From Alphaproteobacteria bacterium (GTDB lineage: Bacteria > Pseudomonadota > Alphaproteobacteria > Puniceispirillales > Puniceispirillaceae), in the NCBI GenBank assembly GCA_011526395.1, contig WTHW01000047.1:1-39870 (forward strand): DNA of 39,870 nt, in the 5' to 3' direction. The translations under genes and the position numbers were made by a program. Below, in pieces: positions 16,972-24,791 of this stretch (its first letter is position 1; each line of letters opens with the position of its first letter). Below the pieces are notes generated by a model that had not been told where the DNA came from, ran no database searches, and saw nothing but the letters and a program-made list of their open reading frames with translations.

Positions 16972-17612
16972 ACCACCTTTGCTTTGAACTTGCATAAATC
17001 TGCAATCACACAATTGCCGCAATCAGGTTTGCGTGCCTTGCACACATATCGCCCATGCAAAATCATCCAATGATGAGCGCCTTTTTTCCATTTTTCTGGC
17101 ACACGGCGCAGTAATTCTTTTTCAACAACAACCACATCTTTTCCAGGCGCGATCCCTGTGCGATTACCAAGCCTGAAAATATGAGTATCCACTGCGATTG
17201 TCGGCTCTCCAAATGCTTCATTTAATACAACATTGGCTGTTTTTCGCCCAACACCTGGCAAAGCTTCTAATGCGTCTCTATCACGTGGCACCTCACTATT
17301 ATGCTGTGCGATTAATATCTCTGATAAAGCGAGCACATTTTTCGCCTTCATATTAAACAAGCCAATTGTTTTGATATGCTCTTTGATACCGCCAAGCCCC
17401 AGCGCCACCATCGCCTCTGGTGTATCTGCCGCTGCGAATAACCCTTTTGTAGCTTTATTCACACCAACATCAGTGGCCTGTGCAGATAATGCAACAGCGA
17501 CCAATAATGTATAAGGGTTTGTAAAGGCAAGCTCAGTTTGCGGATTTGGCATTTTTTGTGACAGTCTTTCAAAGACTATATCAATATCTGCAAGCTTCAT
17601 TTTAGGCGCCAT
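16968..17612 (-). CDS. nth: Endonuclease III, base-excision repair glycosylase/AP lyase
   Basis: Nth removes oxidised pyrimidines and nicks the abasic site. The helix-hairpin-helix is exact (LEALPGVGRKTANVVL), with the catalytic lysine at K124 and aspartate at D142 in VDTHIFR. The C-terminal [4Fe-4S] loop has the expected C-x6-C-x2-C-x5-C spacing (C191, C198, C201, C207). ATG 17612 is chosen because GAGGGG lies 7 bases upstream; a GTG directly before it is less well spaced. The length, 214 residues, is normal. It is a single-gene unit that converges with the lipoprotein gene and diverges from the DUF2244 gene. Confidence 0.95.
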   Translation of the reverse strand: MAPKMKLADIDIVFERLSQKMPNPQTELAFTNPYTLLVAVALSAQATDVGVNKATKGLFAAADTPEAMVALGLGGIKEHIKTIGLFNMKAKNVLALSEILIAQHNSEVPRDRDALEALPGVGRKTANVVLNEAFGEPTIAVDTHIFRLGNRTGIAPGKDVVVVEKELLRRVPEKWKKGAHHWMILHGRYVCKARKPDCGNCVIADLCKFKAKVV

Positions 17613-17694
17613 CACGATACCCCTCTGGTTTTCTGATATCTATCGACTTATATGATATCACATATCGTTTTTTTAATCGTTGTTATTCTCAAAC

Positions 17695-18198
17695 ATGTCA
17701 CATAGTCACAGTGCCACAAATACATCTGTTACCAGCCCGATTTTAGATGTCATAACCTTATTTCCGCATCGCTCATTAAGCCAGCGGGGCTTTATGATTT
17801 TGGTATTTTGCCTTGCAAGTTTGGCATTTGTTATTGGACTTGGCTTTTTCCTCATTGGCGCATGGCCTGTCATCGGCTTTATGGGTCTAGAGTTACTTGT
17901 ACTATATGTTGTGTTCCGGTTGAATTACCGCGATGGTAAAGCCTCAGAGCAACTTCTCATCCATCAAAAAGGGCTAGATCTTATTCGCATTTCAGCCAAA
18001 GGCACACAAGAGCGCCAAACCTTTGAATCACATTGGCTTGCAGCTGAAGTCGTGCCGCAAAAAGGCAAACGAAACAGGCTTGTGCTTCGTCATCATCATC
18101 ATGATCATGAAATTGGGGCTTTCTTGCCACCTTCTGAAAAGAAGGAGCTCAAAAAGCTAATCAATGAGCGCATTGCCGCCGCTAGATTACAAAGCTAA
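17695..18198 (+). CDS. DUF2244 family inner-membrane protein
   Basis: The protein has about 167 residues. Two adjacent membrane helices (about residues 33-77, from GFMILVFCLASLAF to LELLVLYVVFRLN) are followed by a cytoplasmic beta-rich domain and a charged C-terminal helix (PPSEKKELKKLINERIAAA). This is the layout of DUF2244, a family of unknown function often next to nth and dapB in Alphaproteobacteria, as here. A TTG at 17680 would give five more residues; I prefer ATG 17695, though neither has a Shine-Dalgarno sequence. A histidine-rich patch (HHHHDHE) lies just before the final IGAFLPP segment. Its stop codon interlocks with that of dapB. Confidence 0.82.
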   Translation: MSHSHSATNTSVTSPILDVITLFPHRSLSQRGFMILVFCLASLAFVIGLGFFLIGAWPVIGFMGLELLVLYVVFRLNYRDGKASEQLLIHQKGLDLIRISAKGTQERQTFESHWLAAEVVPQKGKRNRLVLRHHHHDHEIGAFLPPSEKKELKKLINERIAAARLQS

Positions 18199-18974
18199 AG
18201 GCCAAGCACATCATCCATCGAATAAAGCCCTGCCGGCTGTTGTGCCATGAAACGTGCCGCACTCAAAGCGCCCCTTGCAAAAATGGTGCGCTGGTTGGCA
18301 ATATGTGTCAGCTCAATGCGCTCATCTTCACTGAAAAAGATAACGCTATGCTCACCAGCAACATTGCCGCCGCGCATCACTGCAAAACCAATATCACCTG
18401 ATTTGCGCGCACCTGTGATACCATCTCTTCCAGAATCTCTGACATCATCTAATGGAACACCGCGCCCATCAGCTGCCGCACGGCCAAGTGCCAGCGCTGT
18501 ACCAGATGGTGCATCTACCTTTTGGTTATGATGGGTTTCAACAACTTCAATATCCCATTCATTACCAAGTGCTTGCGCCGCTTTTTGGACTAATTTAGCC
18601 AGCAGATTCACACCCATAGATGTGTTGGCACAATATAAAATAGGAACTGTCTTTGCCGCCTCACGAAGCGTTGCTTCTTGTGCATCATCAAGGCCGGTTG
18701 TGCCAATGACCAATGCCTGAGACGTTGTCTTTGCGACCTCTATCAATGCCATTGTTGCTTCAGGGCGCGAAAAATCAATAATGACCTTTGCTTGCGCAAG
18801 ACTTGTCGCATCATCTGTGATGACACCGGTGCCGCAAGGGCTTCCTTGATGAGGGCTCGCAGAATATTCTAGGCCGCCACATAACACCATATCGCCTGAT
18901 GATTTAGCAACGTCTGTTATCATCTGCCCCATGCGTCCCATGGCACCAGAGATGGCGAAATTGATGGCTGTCAT
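18195..18974 (-). CDS. dapB: 4-hydroxy-tetrahydrodipicolinate reductase
   Basis: DapB performs the second committed step from aspartate semialdehyde to lysine and diaminopimelate, which feeds the cell wall. The 259-residue protein begins with the dinucleotide fold ISGAMGRMGQMI. It has the catalytic block ETHHNQKVDAPSGTA, with H148/H149 and K152 as the expected catalytic and substrate residues. AAGG lies about 9 bases before the ATG. It follows dnaJ by 50 bases on the same strand, and dnaK-dnaJ-dapB is a conserved order in Alphaproteobacteria, so it may be partly transcribed from the heat-shock promoters. Confidence 0.95.
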   Translation of the reverse strand: MTAINFAISGAMGRMGQMITDVAKSSGDMVLCGGLEYSASPHQGSPCGTGVITDDATSLAQAKVIIDFSRPEATMALIEVAKTTSQALVIGTTGLDDAQEATLREAAKTVPILYCANTSMGVNLLAKLVQKAAQALGNEWDIEVVETHHNQKVDAPSGTALALGRAAADGRGVPLDDVRDSGRDGITGARKSGDIGFAVMRGGNVAGEHSVIFFSEDERIELTHIANQRTIFARGALSAARFMAQQPAGLYSMDDVLGL

Positions 18975-19024
18975 TATCTAAAACCTTTTTGCTAATAAAA
19001 TGCCTCTATAGCATAAATAGCGCA

Positions 19025-20152
19025 TTAGGCATCGTCAAACAGACCTTTAATTTTATCATACCATTTTGTGGCTGTCGGGCTGGCATCGCCTGTTTCTTGG
19101 AATTCAGCAAGCAGTTCTTTTTGCCTATCAGATAGATTTGTTGGTGTCTCAACTTGCACCTCAACAATCTGATCACCTGTACCAGCACCGCGCAAGGCTG
19201 GCATGCCTTTTCCGCGCATTCTAAATTTACGTGCTGACTGTGTGCCTGCCTCTATCGTCAAACGAGCCATTTTACCAGAAATAGTTGGCACATCTATCGT
19301 ACCACCCAACGCGGCTGTTGCCATTGGCACTGGCACGCGCATATAGAGATGATTCCCATCACGTGTGAAAATATTATGATGTTTAACATCAACAAAGATA
19401 TAGAGATCGCCAGCAGGGGCGCCGCGCACACCTGCCTCACCTTTACCAGATAACCTTATTCTCGTTCCCGTATCGACACCGGCTGGAATCGTCACTGATA
19501 GGTTTTGCATCTTCTCAACACGGCCTTGTCCAGAACAACTGCCACATGGATCTGCGATTGTCTGACCTTGTCCCTGACATGATGGACAAGTGCGCTCAAG
19601 CGTGAAAAAGCCTTGTTGTTGGCGAATTTTACCAGACCCATTACATGTGCCGCAATTATCAACAGACGAGCCAGCATTTGCACCTGTCCCAGAACATGAC
19701 TCACAAGAAGCAGCGACTTTGACACGTATATCTTTCTGAATGCCAGAAAAAGCCTCTTCTAGCGAAATGCTCATATCATAGCGCAAGTCACTTCCTTGCT
19801 GTTGCGCACTGCCACCTGAACGTCCGCCAGAAAACTCGTTAAACATCTGATCAAAGATATCAGAGAAGCCGCCACCGCCGAAGCCACCGCCGCCGAAGCC
19901 ACCGCCACCAAAGCCGCCAGCTTGCTGGTCAAAAGCCGCATGGCCTAATCTGTCATAGGCCGCACGCTTTTGATCATCTTTTAACACTTCATAAGCTTCT
20001 GAAGCTTCGCGGAACCGCTCTGCGGCTGCTTCATCATCTGGATTGCGATCTGGGTGATTTTTCATCGCCAGCTTGCGATATGCTGATTTAATTTCCTTTT
20101 CATCAGCATTTTTGGCCACGCCTAATACGTCATAGAAATCACGTTTTGCCAT
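19025..20152 (-). CDS. dnaJ: DnaJ, Hsp40 co-chaperone
   Basis: This 375-residue class A J-protein shows all parts in order. The J domain has HPD at residues 33-35. A Gly/Phe-rich stretch contains repeated GGGGF units, and the Cys-rich zinc domain has four CxxCxGxG motifs (CESCSGTG, CGTCNGSG, CPSCQGQG, CGSCSGQG). The substrate-binding C-terminal domains follow. It delivers unfolded clients to DnaK and stimulates its ATPase. ATG 20152 has AAAGG 7 bases upstream; the GTG just before it is disfavoured. A gap of 128 bases with a hairpin separates it from dnaK. Confidence 0.97.
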   Translation of the reverse strand: MAKRDFYDVLGVAKNADEKEIKSAYRKLAMKNHPDRNPDDEAAAERFREASEAYEVLKDDQKRAAYDRLGHAAFDQQAGGFGGGGFGGGGFGGGGFSDIFDQMFNEFSGGRSGGSAQQQGSDLRYDMSISLEEAFSGIQKDIRVKVAASCESCSGTGANAGSSVDNCGTCNGSGKIRQQQGFFTLERTCPSCQGQGQTIADPCGSCSGQGRVEKMQNLSVTIPAGVDTGTRIRLSGKGEAGVRGAPAGDLYIFVDVKHHNIFTRDGNHLYMRVPVPMATAALGGTIDVPTISGKMARLTIEAGTQSARKFRMRGKGMPALRGAGTGDQIVEVQVETPTNLSDRQKELLAEFQETGDASPTATKWYDKIKGLFDDA

Positions 20153-20256
20153 CACATCACCTTTGATAAAAAATCGTTATCTTACCATCTTATAAAACCG
20201 AAAAGGTCTATGCACAATTTCCGGCCAAAGAGCGCATAAACCTTGTCTGGTTTCCT

Positions 20257-20282
20257 AAAGCCAATACGGGGGGTATGGCTTT
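20257..20282 (-). terminator. Hairpin at the dnaK stop codon (no U tract)
   Basis: AAAGCCAATAC (20257-20267) and GTATGGCTTT (20273-20282) pair with one bulged A around a G-rich loop; the 3' arm overlaps the dnaK stop codon. No T run follows on the minus strand, so it is more likely an mRNA-stability or processing element, or a partial attenuator, than a classical terminator. Confidence 0.45.
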
Positions 20283-22182
20283 AAGCTTGTTTTGATTGAT
20301 CTTCATCAACCTCTTCATATTCAGCGTCAACAACGCCTTCATCACTTGGACCAGCCTCACCAGCCGCTGCCTCAGCACCGCCTTGTGCTTGATAGGCCGC
20401 TTCGCCCATTTTCATCATGGCTTGGCTAACAGCTTCTGTCTTTGCTTTGATATCTTCGCTATCATCACCTTCAAGAGCTGTCTTCAGATCAGCCACAGCT
20501 GTTTCCACATCTGCTTTCAGCGCGCCGTCAGCTTGCTCACCTAAATCAGCAATTGCTTTTTCAGCGCCATGGACAATAGCTTCACCTTGATTGCGGATTT
20601 CCACCTGTTCGCGGCGCTTTTTATCTTCTTCCGCATTGGCTTCAGCATCTTTGACCATTTGTTCGATATCATCATCCTCAAGGCCGCCATTGGCTTTGAT
20701 TGAAATGGCCTGCTCTTTGCCAGTCGCTTTATCTTTGGCGCTCACTTTCACAATACCATTGGCATCAATATCAAATGTGACTTCAATTTGCGGTACACCG
20801 CGTGGTGCTGGCGCAATGCCTTCAAGATTAAATTGACCTAGCAATTTATTATCTTGCGCCATTTCACGCTCACCTTGGAAGACTGAAATCGTCACAGCAG
20901 GCTGATTATCATCAGCTGTTGAGAAGACTTGGCTTTTCTTTGTTGGGATTGTTGTGTTGCGATCAATCAATCTTGTAAAGACGCCGCCCAAAGTCTCAAT
21001 ACCCAATGATAATGGTGTCACATCAAGAAGAAGCACATCTTTCACATCGCCTGTGAGAACGCCAGCTTGGATAGCCGCACCAGAGGCAACAACTTCATCA
21101 GGATTCACACCACGATGTGGCTCTTTACCAAAGAAATTTTGTACTGTTTCCACAATCTTTGGCATACGTGTCATGCCGCCAACCATGATAACTTCATCAA
21201 TATCAGATGCTGAGATACCAGCATCTTTCAATGCTTTTTTACATGGCTCAAGTGAACGCTCAACTAACTTTGAGACAAGCTGTTCAAGCTTGGCACGTGT
21301 CATCTTCACATTCAAATGCTTTGGCCCTGTGGCATCAGCTGTGATAAATGGCAGATTCACATCTGTCTGCATAGCTGATGATAATTCAATCTTTGCCTTT
21401 TCAGCAGCTTCTTTTAGACGCTGAAGTGCAAGCTTATCACCACGAAGGTCAATCTGATTTTCTGATTTGAACTCATCTGCTAGGAAATCAATGATGGCTT
21501 GGTCGAAATCTTCACCACCTAGGAAGGTATCACCATTTGTTGATTTCACTTCAAAGACGCCGTCACCAACTTCAAGAACAGACACATCAAACGTACCACC
21601 ACCAAGGTCATATACGACAATCATGCCTGATTCATTACGGTCAAGACCATAAGCAAGCGCCGCTGCTGTTGGCTCGTTAATAATACGAAGCACTTCTAGG
21701 CCTGCAATCTTGCCAGCATCTTTTGTTGCTTGGCGCTGTGCGTCATTGAAATAAGCTGGGACAGTGATCACAGCCTTATCAACGCTTTCACCCAAATAAG
21801 CTTCTGCATCTTCTTTCAATTTGCGCAGAATGAAGCTTGAAATTTGGCTAGGTGAGTAATCTTCGCCTTTTGCTTCAATCCAAGCATCACCATTTTTAGC
21901 TGCCTTTACAGCATATGGCACAAGCTCAGAAAACGAATTAGTTGCTTTATCATCAGCGCGTCTGCCGATCAGGCGCTTCACAGCAAAAATTGTATTTTCA
22001 GGGTTTGTCACTGCTTGGCGTTTTGCGGCTTGACCAACAAGACGCTCATCATCAGCGAAACCGACCATTGATGGTGTTGTGCGGCCACCTTCTGAATTTT
22101 CAATCACACGGGCTTCACTGCCATCCATGACAGCCACACATGAATTTGTTGTGCCCAAATCAATGCCAATAACACGTCCCAT
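20281..22182 (-). CDS. dnaK: DnaK, Hsp70 chaperone
   Basis: The 633-residue Hsp70 has the N-terminal phosphate loop GIDLGTTNSCVAVM, the second loop DLGGGTFDVSVLEV, and the GGMTRMPKI adenosine motif. The substrate-binding domain, the helical lid, and an acidic tail ending EEVDEDQSKQA follow. It folds and rescues proteins with DnaJ and GrpE. The ATG at 22182 follows AAGGAAAGGAAG. It lies 182 bases after grpE, and that gap holds a well-formed heat-shock promoter, so dnaK can be expressed separately from grpE. Confidence 0.98.
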   Translation of the reverse strand: MGRVIGIDLGTTNSCVAVMDGSEARVIENSEGGRTTPSMVGFADDERLVGQAAKRQAVTNPENTIFAVKRLIGRRADDKATNSFSELVPYAVKAAKNGDAWIEAKGEDYSPSQISSFILRKLKEDAEAYLGESVDKAVITVPAYFNDAQRQATKDAGKIAGLEVLRIINEPTAAALAYGLDRNESGMIVVYDLGGGTFDVSVLEVGDGVFEVKSTNGDTFLGGEDFDQAIIDFLADEFKSENQIDLRGDKLALQRLKEAAEKAKIELSSAMQTDVNLPFITADATGPKHLNVKMTRAKLEQLVSKLVERSLEPCKKALKDAGISASDIDEVIMVGGMTRMPKIVETVQNFFGKEPHRGVNPDEVVASGAAIQAGVLTGDVKDVLLLDVTPLSLGIETLGGVFTRLIDRNTTIPTKKSQVFSTADDNQPAVTISVFQGEREMAQDNKLLGQFNLEGIAPAPRGVPQIEVTFDIDANGIVKVSAKDKATGKEQAISIKANGGLEDDDIEQMVKDAEANAEEDKKRREQVEIRNQGEAIVHGAEKAIADLGEQADGALKADVETAVADLKTALEGDDSEDIKAKTEAVSQAMMKMGEAAYQAQGGAEAAAGEAGPSDEGVVDAEYEEVDEDQSKQA

Positions 22183-22300
22183 AATAATCTTCCTTTCCTT
22201 AACACCGCTTCGTATCTGATAGGGCTTTTATCCTTGCCTCTATCTATTTTGCCGAAGGGCTTTAAACATCAACTTTTGTCTTTTATTCCCTCTTACCTCG

Positions 22301-22329
22301 CATATAAGCACTGTTTTTGTTCATACAAG
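22301..22329 (-). promoter_or_regulatory. Predicted RpoH (sigma-32) promoter of dnaK
   Basis: On the minus strand CTTGTA (22324-22329) is followed after 15 bases by CTTATATG (22301-22308). The CTTG -35 and the C-rich/ATAT -10 fit the heat-shock consensus. The arrangement and spacing are the same as in the predicted grpE promoter. The leader would be about 110 bases. Confidence 0.6.
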
Positions 22330-22364
22330 AGGCAGAGTTATTTCTTGCTAGATTTTGTAATGAC

Positions 22365-22955
22365 CTAGCTGTCATCTTTGGCGGCTTTTGCAACGCCTAC
22401 CATGGCTGGCCGAATCAGCCTGTCATGCAGAACATAGCCTTGTTGTGCCACGGCAACGACCGTTCCCGGCTCTGCGTCATCTGTTGGCACTTCGAACATG
22501 GCCTGATGGTGATTATAATCAAACTTCTCACCTTCTGGATTGACCACATTCACGCCATGCTTTTCCATGATTTTTGTGATCTCTTGCACCGTCATTTCAA
22601 GACCGATCAGAATATTGCGATATGTCTCATCAAGCCCATCTCTGTCTTCTGGCGCGGTATCTAGGGCGCGTTGCATATTATCGAGTGGTGTTGTCAGGTC
22701 ACGAATAAAGCTCAAAGGGCCATATTTATTCGCCTGTTCAACATCACGCGCCGCGCGGCGTTTTACATTTTCCATCTCAGCGGCTGTGCGATAATACTGA
22801 TCCTTTAACTCATCACGCTCTTTTTCAAGCAGCTCTAAAGGTGATAATTCTTCTTCATCTTCTAGAATATCATCTTCTTCTTGCACCACTTCATCATCGA
22901 TGCGCTCATCAAGATTATCTTGCGACTTATCTTGGTCCTGTTTGTTTTGGCTCAT
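22365..22955 (-). CDS. grpE: GrpE, nucleotide exchange factor for DnaK
   Basis: The protein (196 residues) has an acidic, disordered N-terminus, then a long coiled coil beginning ELSPLELLEKERDELKDQYYRTAAEMENVKR. It ends with the beta-wing domain GVNVVNPEGEKFDYNHHQAMF...GTVVAVAQQGYVLHDRLIRPAMVGV. GrpE releases ADP from DnaK and acts as a thermosensor. ATG 22955 is chosen because AAGGGG lies 7 bases upstream; an extension starting at 23000 would add 15 residues unlike the family. It is the first gene of grpE-dnaK-dnaJ-dapB. The hrcA gene normally next to it is absent. Confidence 0.95.
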   Translation of the reverse strand: MSQNKQDQDKSQDNLDERIDDEVVQEEDDILEDEEELSPLELLEKERDELKDQYYRTAAEMENVKRRAARDVEQANKYGPLSFIRDLTTPLDNMQRALDTAPEDRDGLDETYRNILIGLEMTVQEITKIMEKHGVNVVNPEGEKFDYNHHQAMFEVPTDDAEPGTVVAVAQQGYVLHDRLIRPAMVGVAKAAKDDS

Positions 22956-23038
22956 CACTATGCCCCTTTTTGCGGCTCTTCTTTTATCAAAGCTCATCAC
23001 AACAGCACAAAATGATGCTGTTACGATGTGATGAGTGG

Positions 23039-23067
23039 CATATGGGAGCTAATTTTTAAAATCCAAG
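23039..23067 (-). promoter_or_regulatory. Predicted RpoH (sigma-32) promoter of grpE
   Basis: On the minus strand CTTGGA (23062-23067) is followed after exactly 15 bases by CCCATATG (23039-23046). This is close to the CTTGAA / CCCCAT heat-shock consensus and matches the dnaK element in spacing and in the trailing ATATG. No CIRCE element (TTAGCACTC-N9-GAGTGCTAA) is visible nearby. Confidence 0.62.
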
Positions 23068-23179
23068 AGGGGCAGATTGTTTTTTATAAAAAATTCAAAA
23101 ACATCGCCTTTGTTTACTTAAAATTAACGAAGCTATTTTTACGCTAGGATGATTGAGGAACATTTATGGTTATCATCTC

Positions 23180-23494
23180 ATGGCATCCAAAAAGACACCA
23201 TCACATGCTGATAAATCGACATTGGTGACCAATATCGAGGCCCTTCTCAAAGAAGCTGTGCAAGAGGATTTGATGCAATCCATTAACAGCCTTGTAGAAG
23301 CTCATATGGAGCGCTTGATGCAAGAAGAAGAGGTAAAAGCATCACAAAAAACCGCAGATAGCCAGACAGAAATCAGGCAAATCGTAACAGATTTTGTAAT
23401 TGAAATACTCGAAGAACAGGCACCTATCATTGTTGCAAAAACACTGAATGAGGCATTTCTAACACCCACAAACACGGCCCCAGATCCACAATAG
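23180..23494 (+). CDS. Hypothetical acidic helical protein in the hrcA slot
   Basis: This small protein (about 104 residues from ATG 23180) is acidic and predicted almost all helical. The first half holds a segment LVTNIEALLKEAVQEDLMQS, followed by a Glu-rich stretch, and the second half has IRQIVTDFVIEILEEQAPIIVAKTLNEAF. The last helix faintly recalls the PopZ/DUF2497 C-terminal pattern (hydrophobic helix, Pro, then IV..L), but I would not assign it. The start is uncertain: a TTG at 23153 is in frame, and ATGs at 23149 and 23166 open short ORFs in the other frames. Six bases separate it from the zinc-ribbon gene, so the two are probably co-transcribed. It diverges from grpE. Confidence 0.6.
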   Translation: MASKKTPSHADKSTLVTNIEALLKEAVQEDLMQSINSLVEAHMERLMQEEEVKASQKTADSQTEIRQIVTDFVIEILEEQAPIIVAKTLNEAFLTPTNTAPDPQ

Positions 23495-23500
23495 CCAGCC

Positions 23501-23977
23501 ATGTTATATACCTGTCCAAATTGTGAGGTCATCAGCACAATACCTGTCGAAGATGATACTTTACCAAATATGAACATCAAATGTGGTGATTGCGGTTTTG
23601 TCAGCTTATTTGAAAATCCCTCATTCTCTGACAAGACACATATATTTCATGAAATATCATGCGCTCATTGCCATAATCACATTTATCTCAGCGAGGGGGA
23701 TATCACATACTTATCAGCCTGCGACTTGCAATGCCCTCATTGCGAGCATGCTTTTCACCTGCCCCATCAGGCCCCTGTATCATCCTATGTCCTATTTGGG
23801 CGCCTCAGCCTTATTTTTTTATGCCTCATTGGGGGGTTATTTTTACTTTTTACCCCAGATGGCGCAGATATAATCAGCTATCTTGCCCAAAAATCAGGAC
23901 AAGCACATATCTTTTTTATGACATTTCGTGAGGCTTTTTTTGATATGCTCGCCTTCCTAAAAGGGCTTTTCTTATAG
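23501..23977 (+). CDS. Membrane protein with two zinc ribbons (MJ0042-like)
   Basis: The 158-residue protein has two CxxC...CxxC modules in a row. C5/C8 with C28/C31 begins MLYTCPNC, like the MJ0042-type zinc ribbon; C54/C57 with C78/C81 forms a second. A membrane helix (about 97-117, VLFGRLSLIFLCLIGGLFLL) and a second hydrophobic, aromatic C-terminal segment (about 134-158) follow. The zinc modules should face the cytoplasm if the helix inserts N-in. Proteins with one MJ0042 ribbon plus a membrane helix are common in Alphaproteobacteria but of unknown role; two ribbons is less usual. It follows the acidic helical protein by six bases and precedes rph by 71. No specific function can be assigned. 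Confidence 0.75.
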   Translation: MLYTCPNCEVISTIPVEDDTLPNMNIKCGDCGFVSLFENPSFSDKTHIFHEISCAHCHNHIYLSEGDITYLSACDLQCPHCEHAFHLPHQAPVSSYVLFGRLSLIFLCLIGGLFLLFTPDGADIISYLAQKSGQAHIFFMTFREAFFDMLAFLKGLFL

Positions 23978-24010
23978 ACGCGCGCTAAGTGATAGATTAC
24001 CAGTGTAGCT

Positions 24011-24020
24011 ATGATATCAT
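24011..24020. promoter_or_regulatory. ATGATATCAT palindrome upstream of rph
   Basis: This copy is identical to the palindrome at 28231-28240 and lies in the 71-base gap before rph. TATGAT at its left edge resembles a -10 box but has no matching -35 at the right distance. Confidence 0.2.
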
Positions 24021-24048
24021 CATGTTACAGAAAGTGATTTGACCAAAA

Positions 24049-24786
24049 ATGAGCGCCGTTAAAAGACCATCAGGACGTGATACAGATACATTACGTACTT
24101 TTGAAATCATCCCAAATTTCACCAAACATGCCGAAGGCTCTTGTCTTGTCAAAGCTGGCGACACGCACGTGCTTATCACTGCAAGTGTGGATGAAAAAGT
24201 CCCTCCATTTTTGCGCGGCACAAATCAGGGCTGGGTGACAGCTGAATATGGTATGCTGCCTCGTTCAACACATTCACGCATGGATAGAGAAGCTGCAAGA
24301 GGCAGGCAATCTGGTCGCACATTGGAAATCCAGCGCCTGATTGGCCGTGCGCTTCGTGCGGTGGTGGATTTACGCGCTCTTGGCGAACGTCAGATAAAAA
24401 TTGACTGCGATGTTCTGCAAGCTGATGGCGGCACCAGAACTGCCTCTATCACAGGGGCATGGGTTGCCCTTGCCATTGCAATTGAATCATTGATGCAAAA
24501 AGGGCTGATTACAACCAATCCGCTGACCGACCAAGTGGCTGCCATTTCATGTGGCATTTATGAGGGCGTGCCTGTGCTCGATTTGGATTATGATGAAGAT
24601 AGCGCGGCAGAAACAGATGCTAATTTCGTGCTAACCTCGTCAGGTGGTATGGTTGAAATTCAAGGCACTGCAGAAAAAACACCTTTTTCCAGAGCTGAAT
24701 TATTATCACTGCTAGATTTAGCAGATGGGGGTTGTAAAACCTTATTTCAAATCCAGCTTGATGCCTTTAACAAGGCACGGGGATAA
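24049..24786 (+). CDS. rph: RNase PH, tRNA 3'-end phosphorolytic exonuclease
   Basis: This is full-length RNase PH of 245 residues, trimming tRNA 3' ends with phosphate. Signature segments are present: RPSGRDTDTLR at the N-terminus, GWVTAEYGMLPRSTHSR, the RGRQSGRTLEIQRLIGRALRAVVD block, and QADGGTRTASITGA for phosphate binding. The start ATG has no strong Shine-Dalgarno sequence. It leads rph-rdgB-hemW, with five bases to rdgB. In most Alphaproteobacteria rph diverges from hrcA-grpE; here two small genes sit between rph and grpE. Confidence 0.96.
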   Translation: MSAVKRPSGRDTDTLRTFEIIPNFTKHAEGSCLVKAGDTHVLITASVDEKVPPFLRGTNQGWVTAEYGMLPRSTHSRMDREAARGRQSGRTLEIQRLIGRALRAVVDLRALGERQIKIDCDVLQADGGTRTASITGAWVALAIAIESLMQKGLITTNPLTDQVAAISCGIYEGVPVLDLDYDEDSAAETDANFVLTSSGGMVEIQGTAEKTPFSRAELLSLLDLADGGCKTLFQIQLDAFNKARG

Positions 24787-24791
24787 AGATT

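Noticed and set aside
19840..19920. Short tandem repeat of GCCACCGCC-type units
   Set aside because: It encodes the normal Gly/Phe-rich linker of DnaJ, so it is explained by protein sequence and is not a mobile or regulatory repeat.
20954..21424. A 156-codon open frame on the plus strand opposite dnaK
   Set aside because: Antisense frames opposite dnaK are a classic artefact of its codon use. dnaK itself is certain and no ribosome site or family supports the antisense frame.
22986..23060. Possible CIRCE element upstream of grpE (GAGTGGCATATGGGAGCTAA)
   Set aside because: Only one half-site is loosely similar and the required 9-base inverted arrangement is missing. The bases overlap the better-supported RpoH -10 box.
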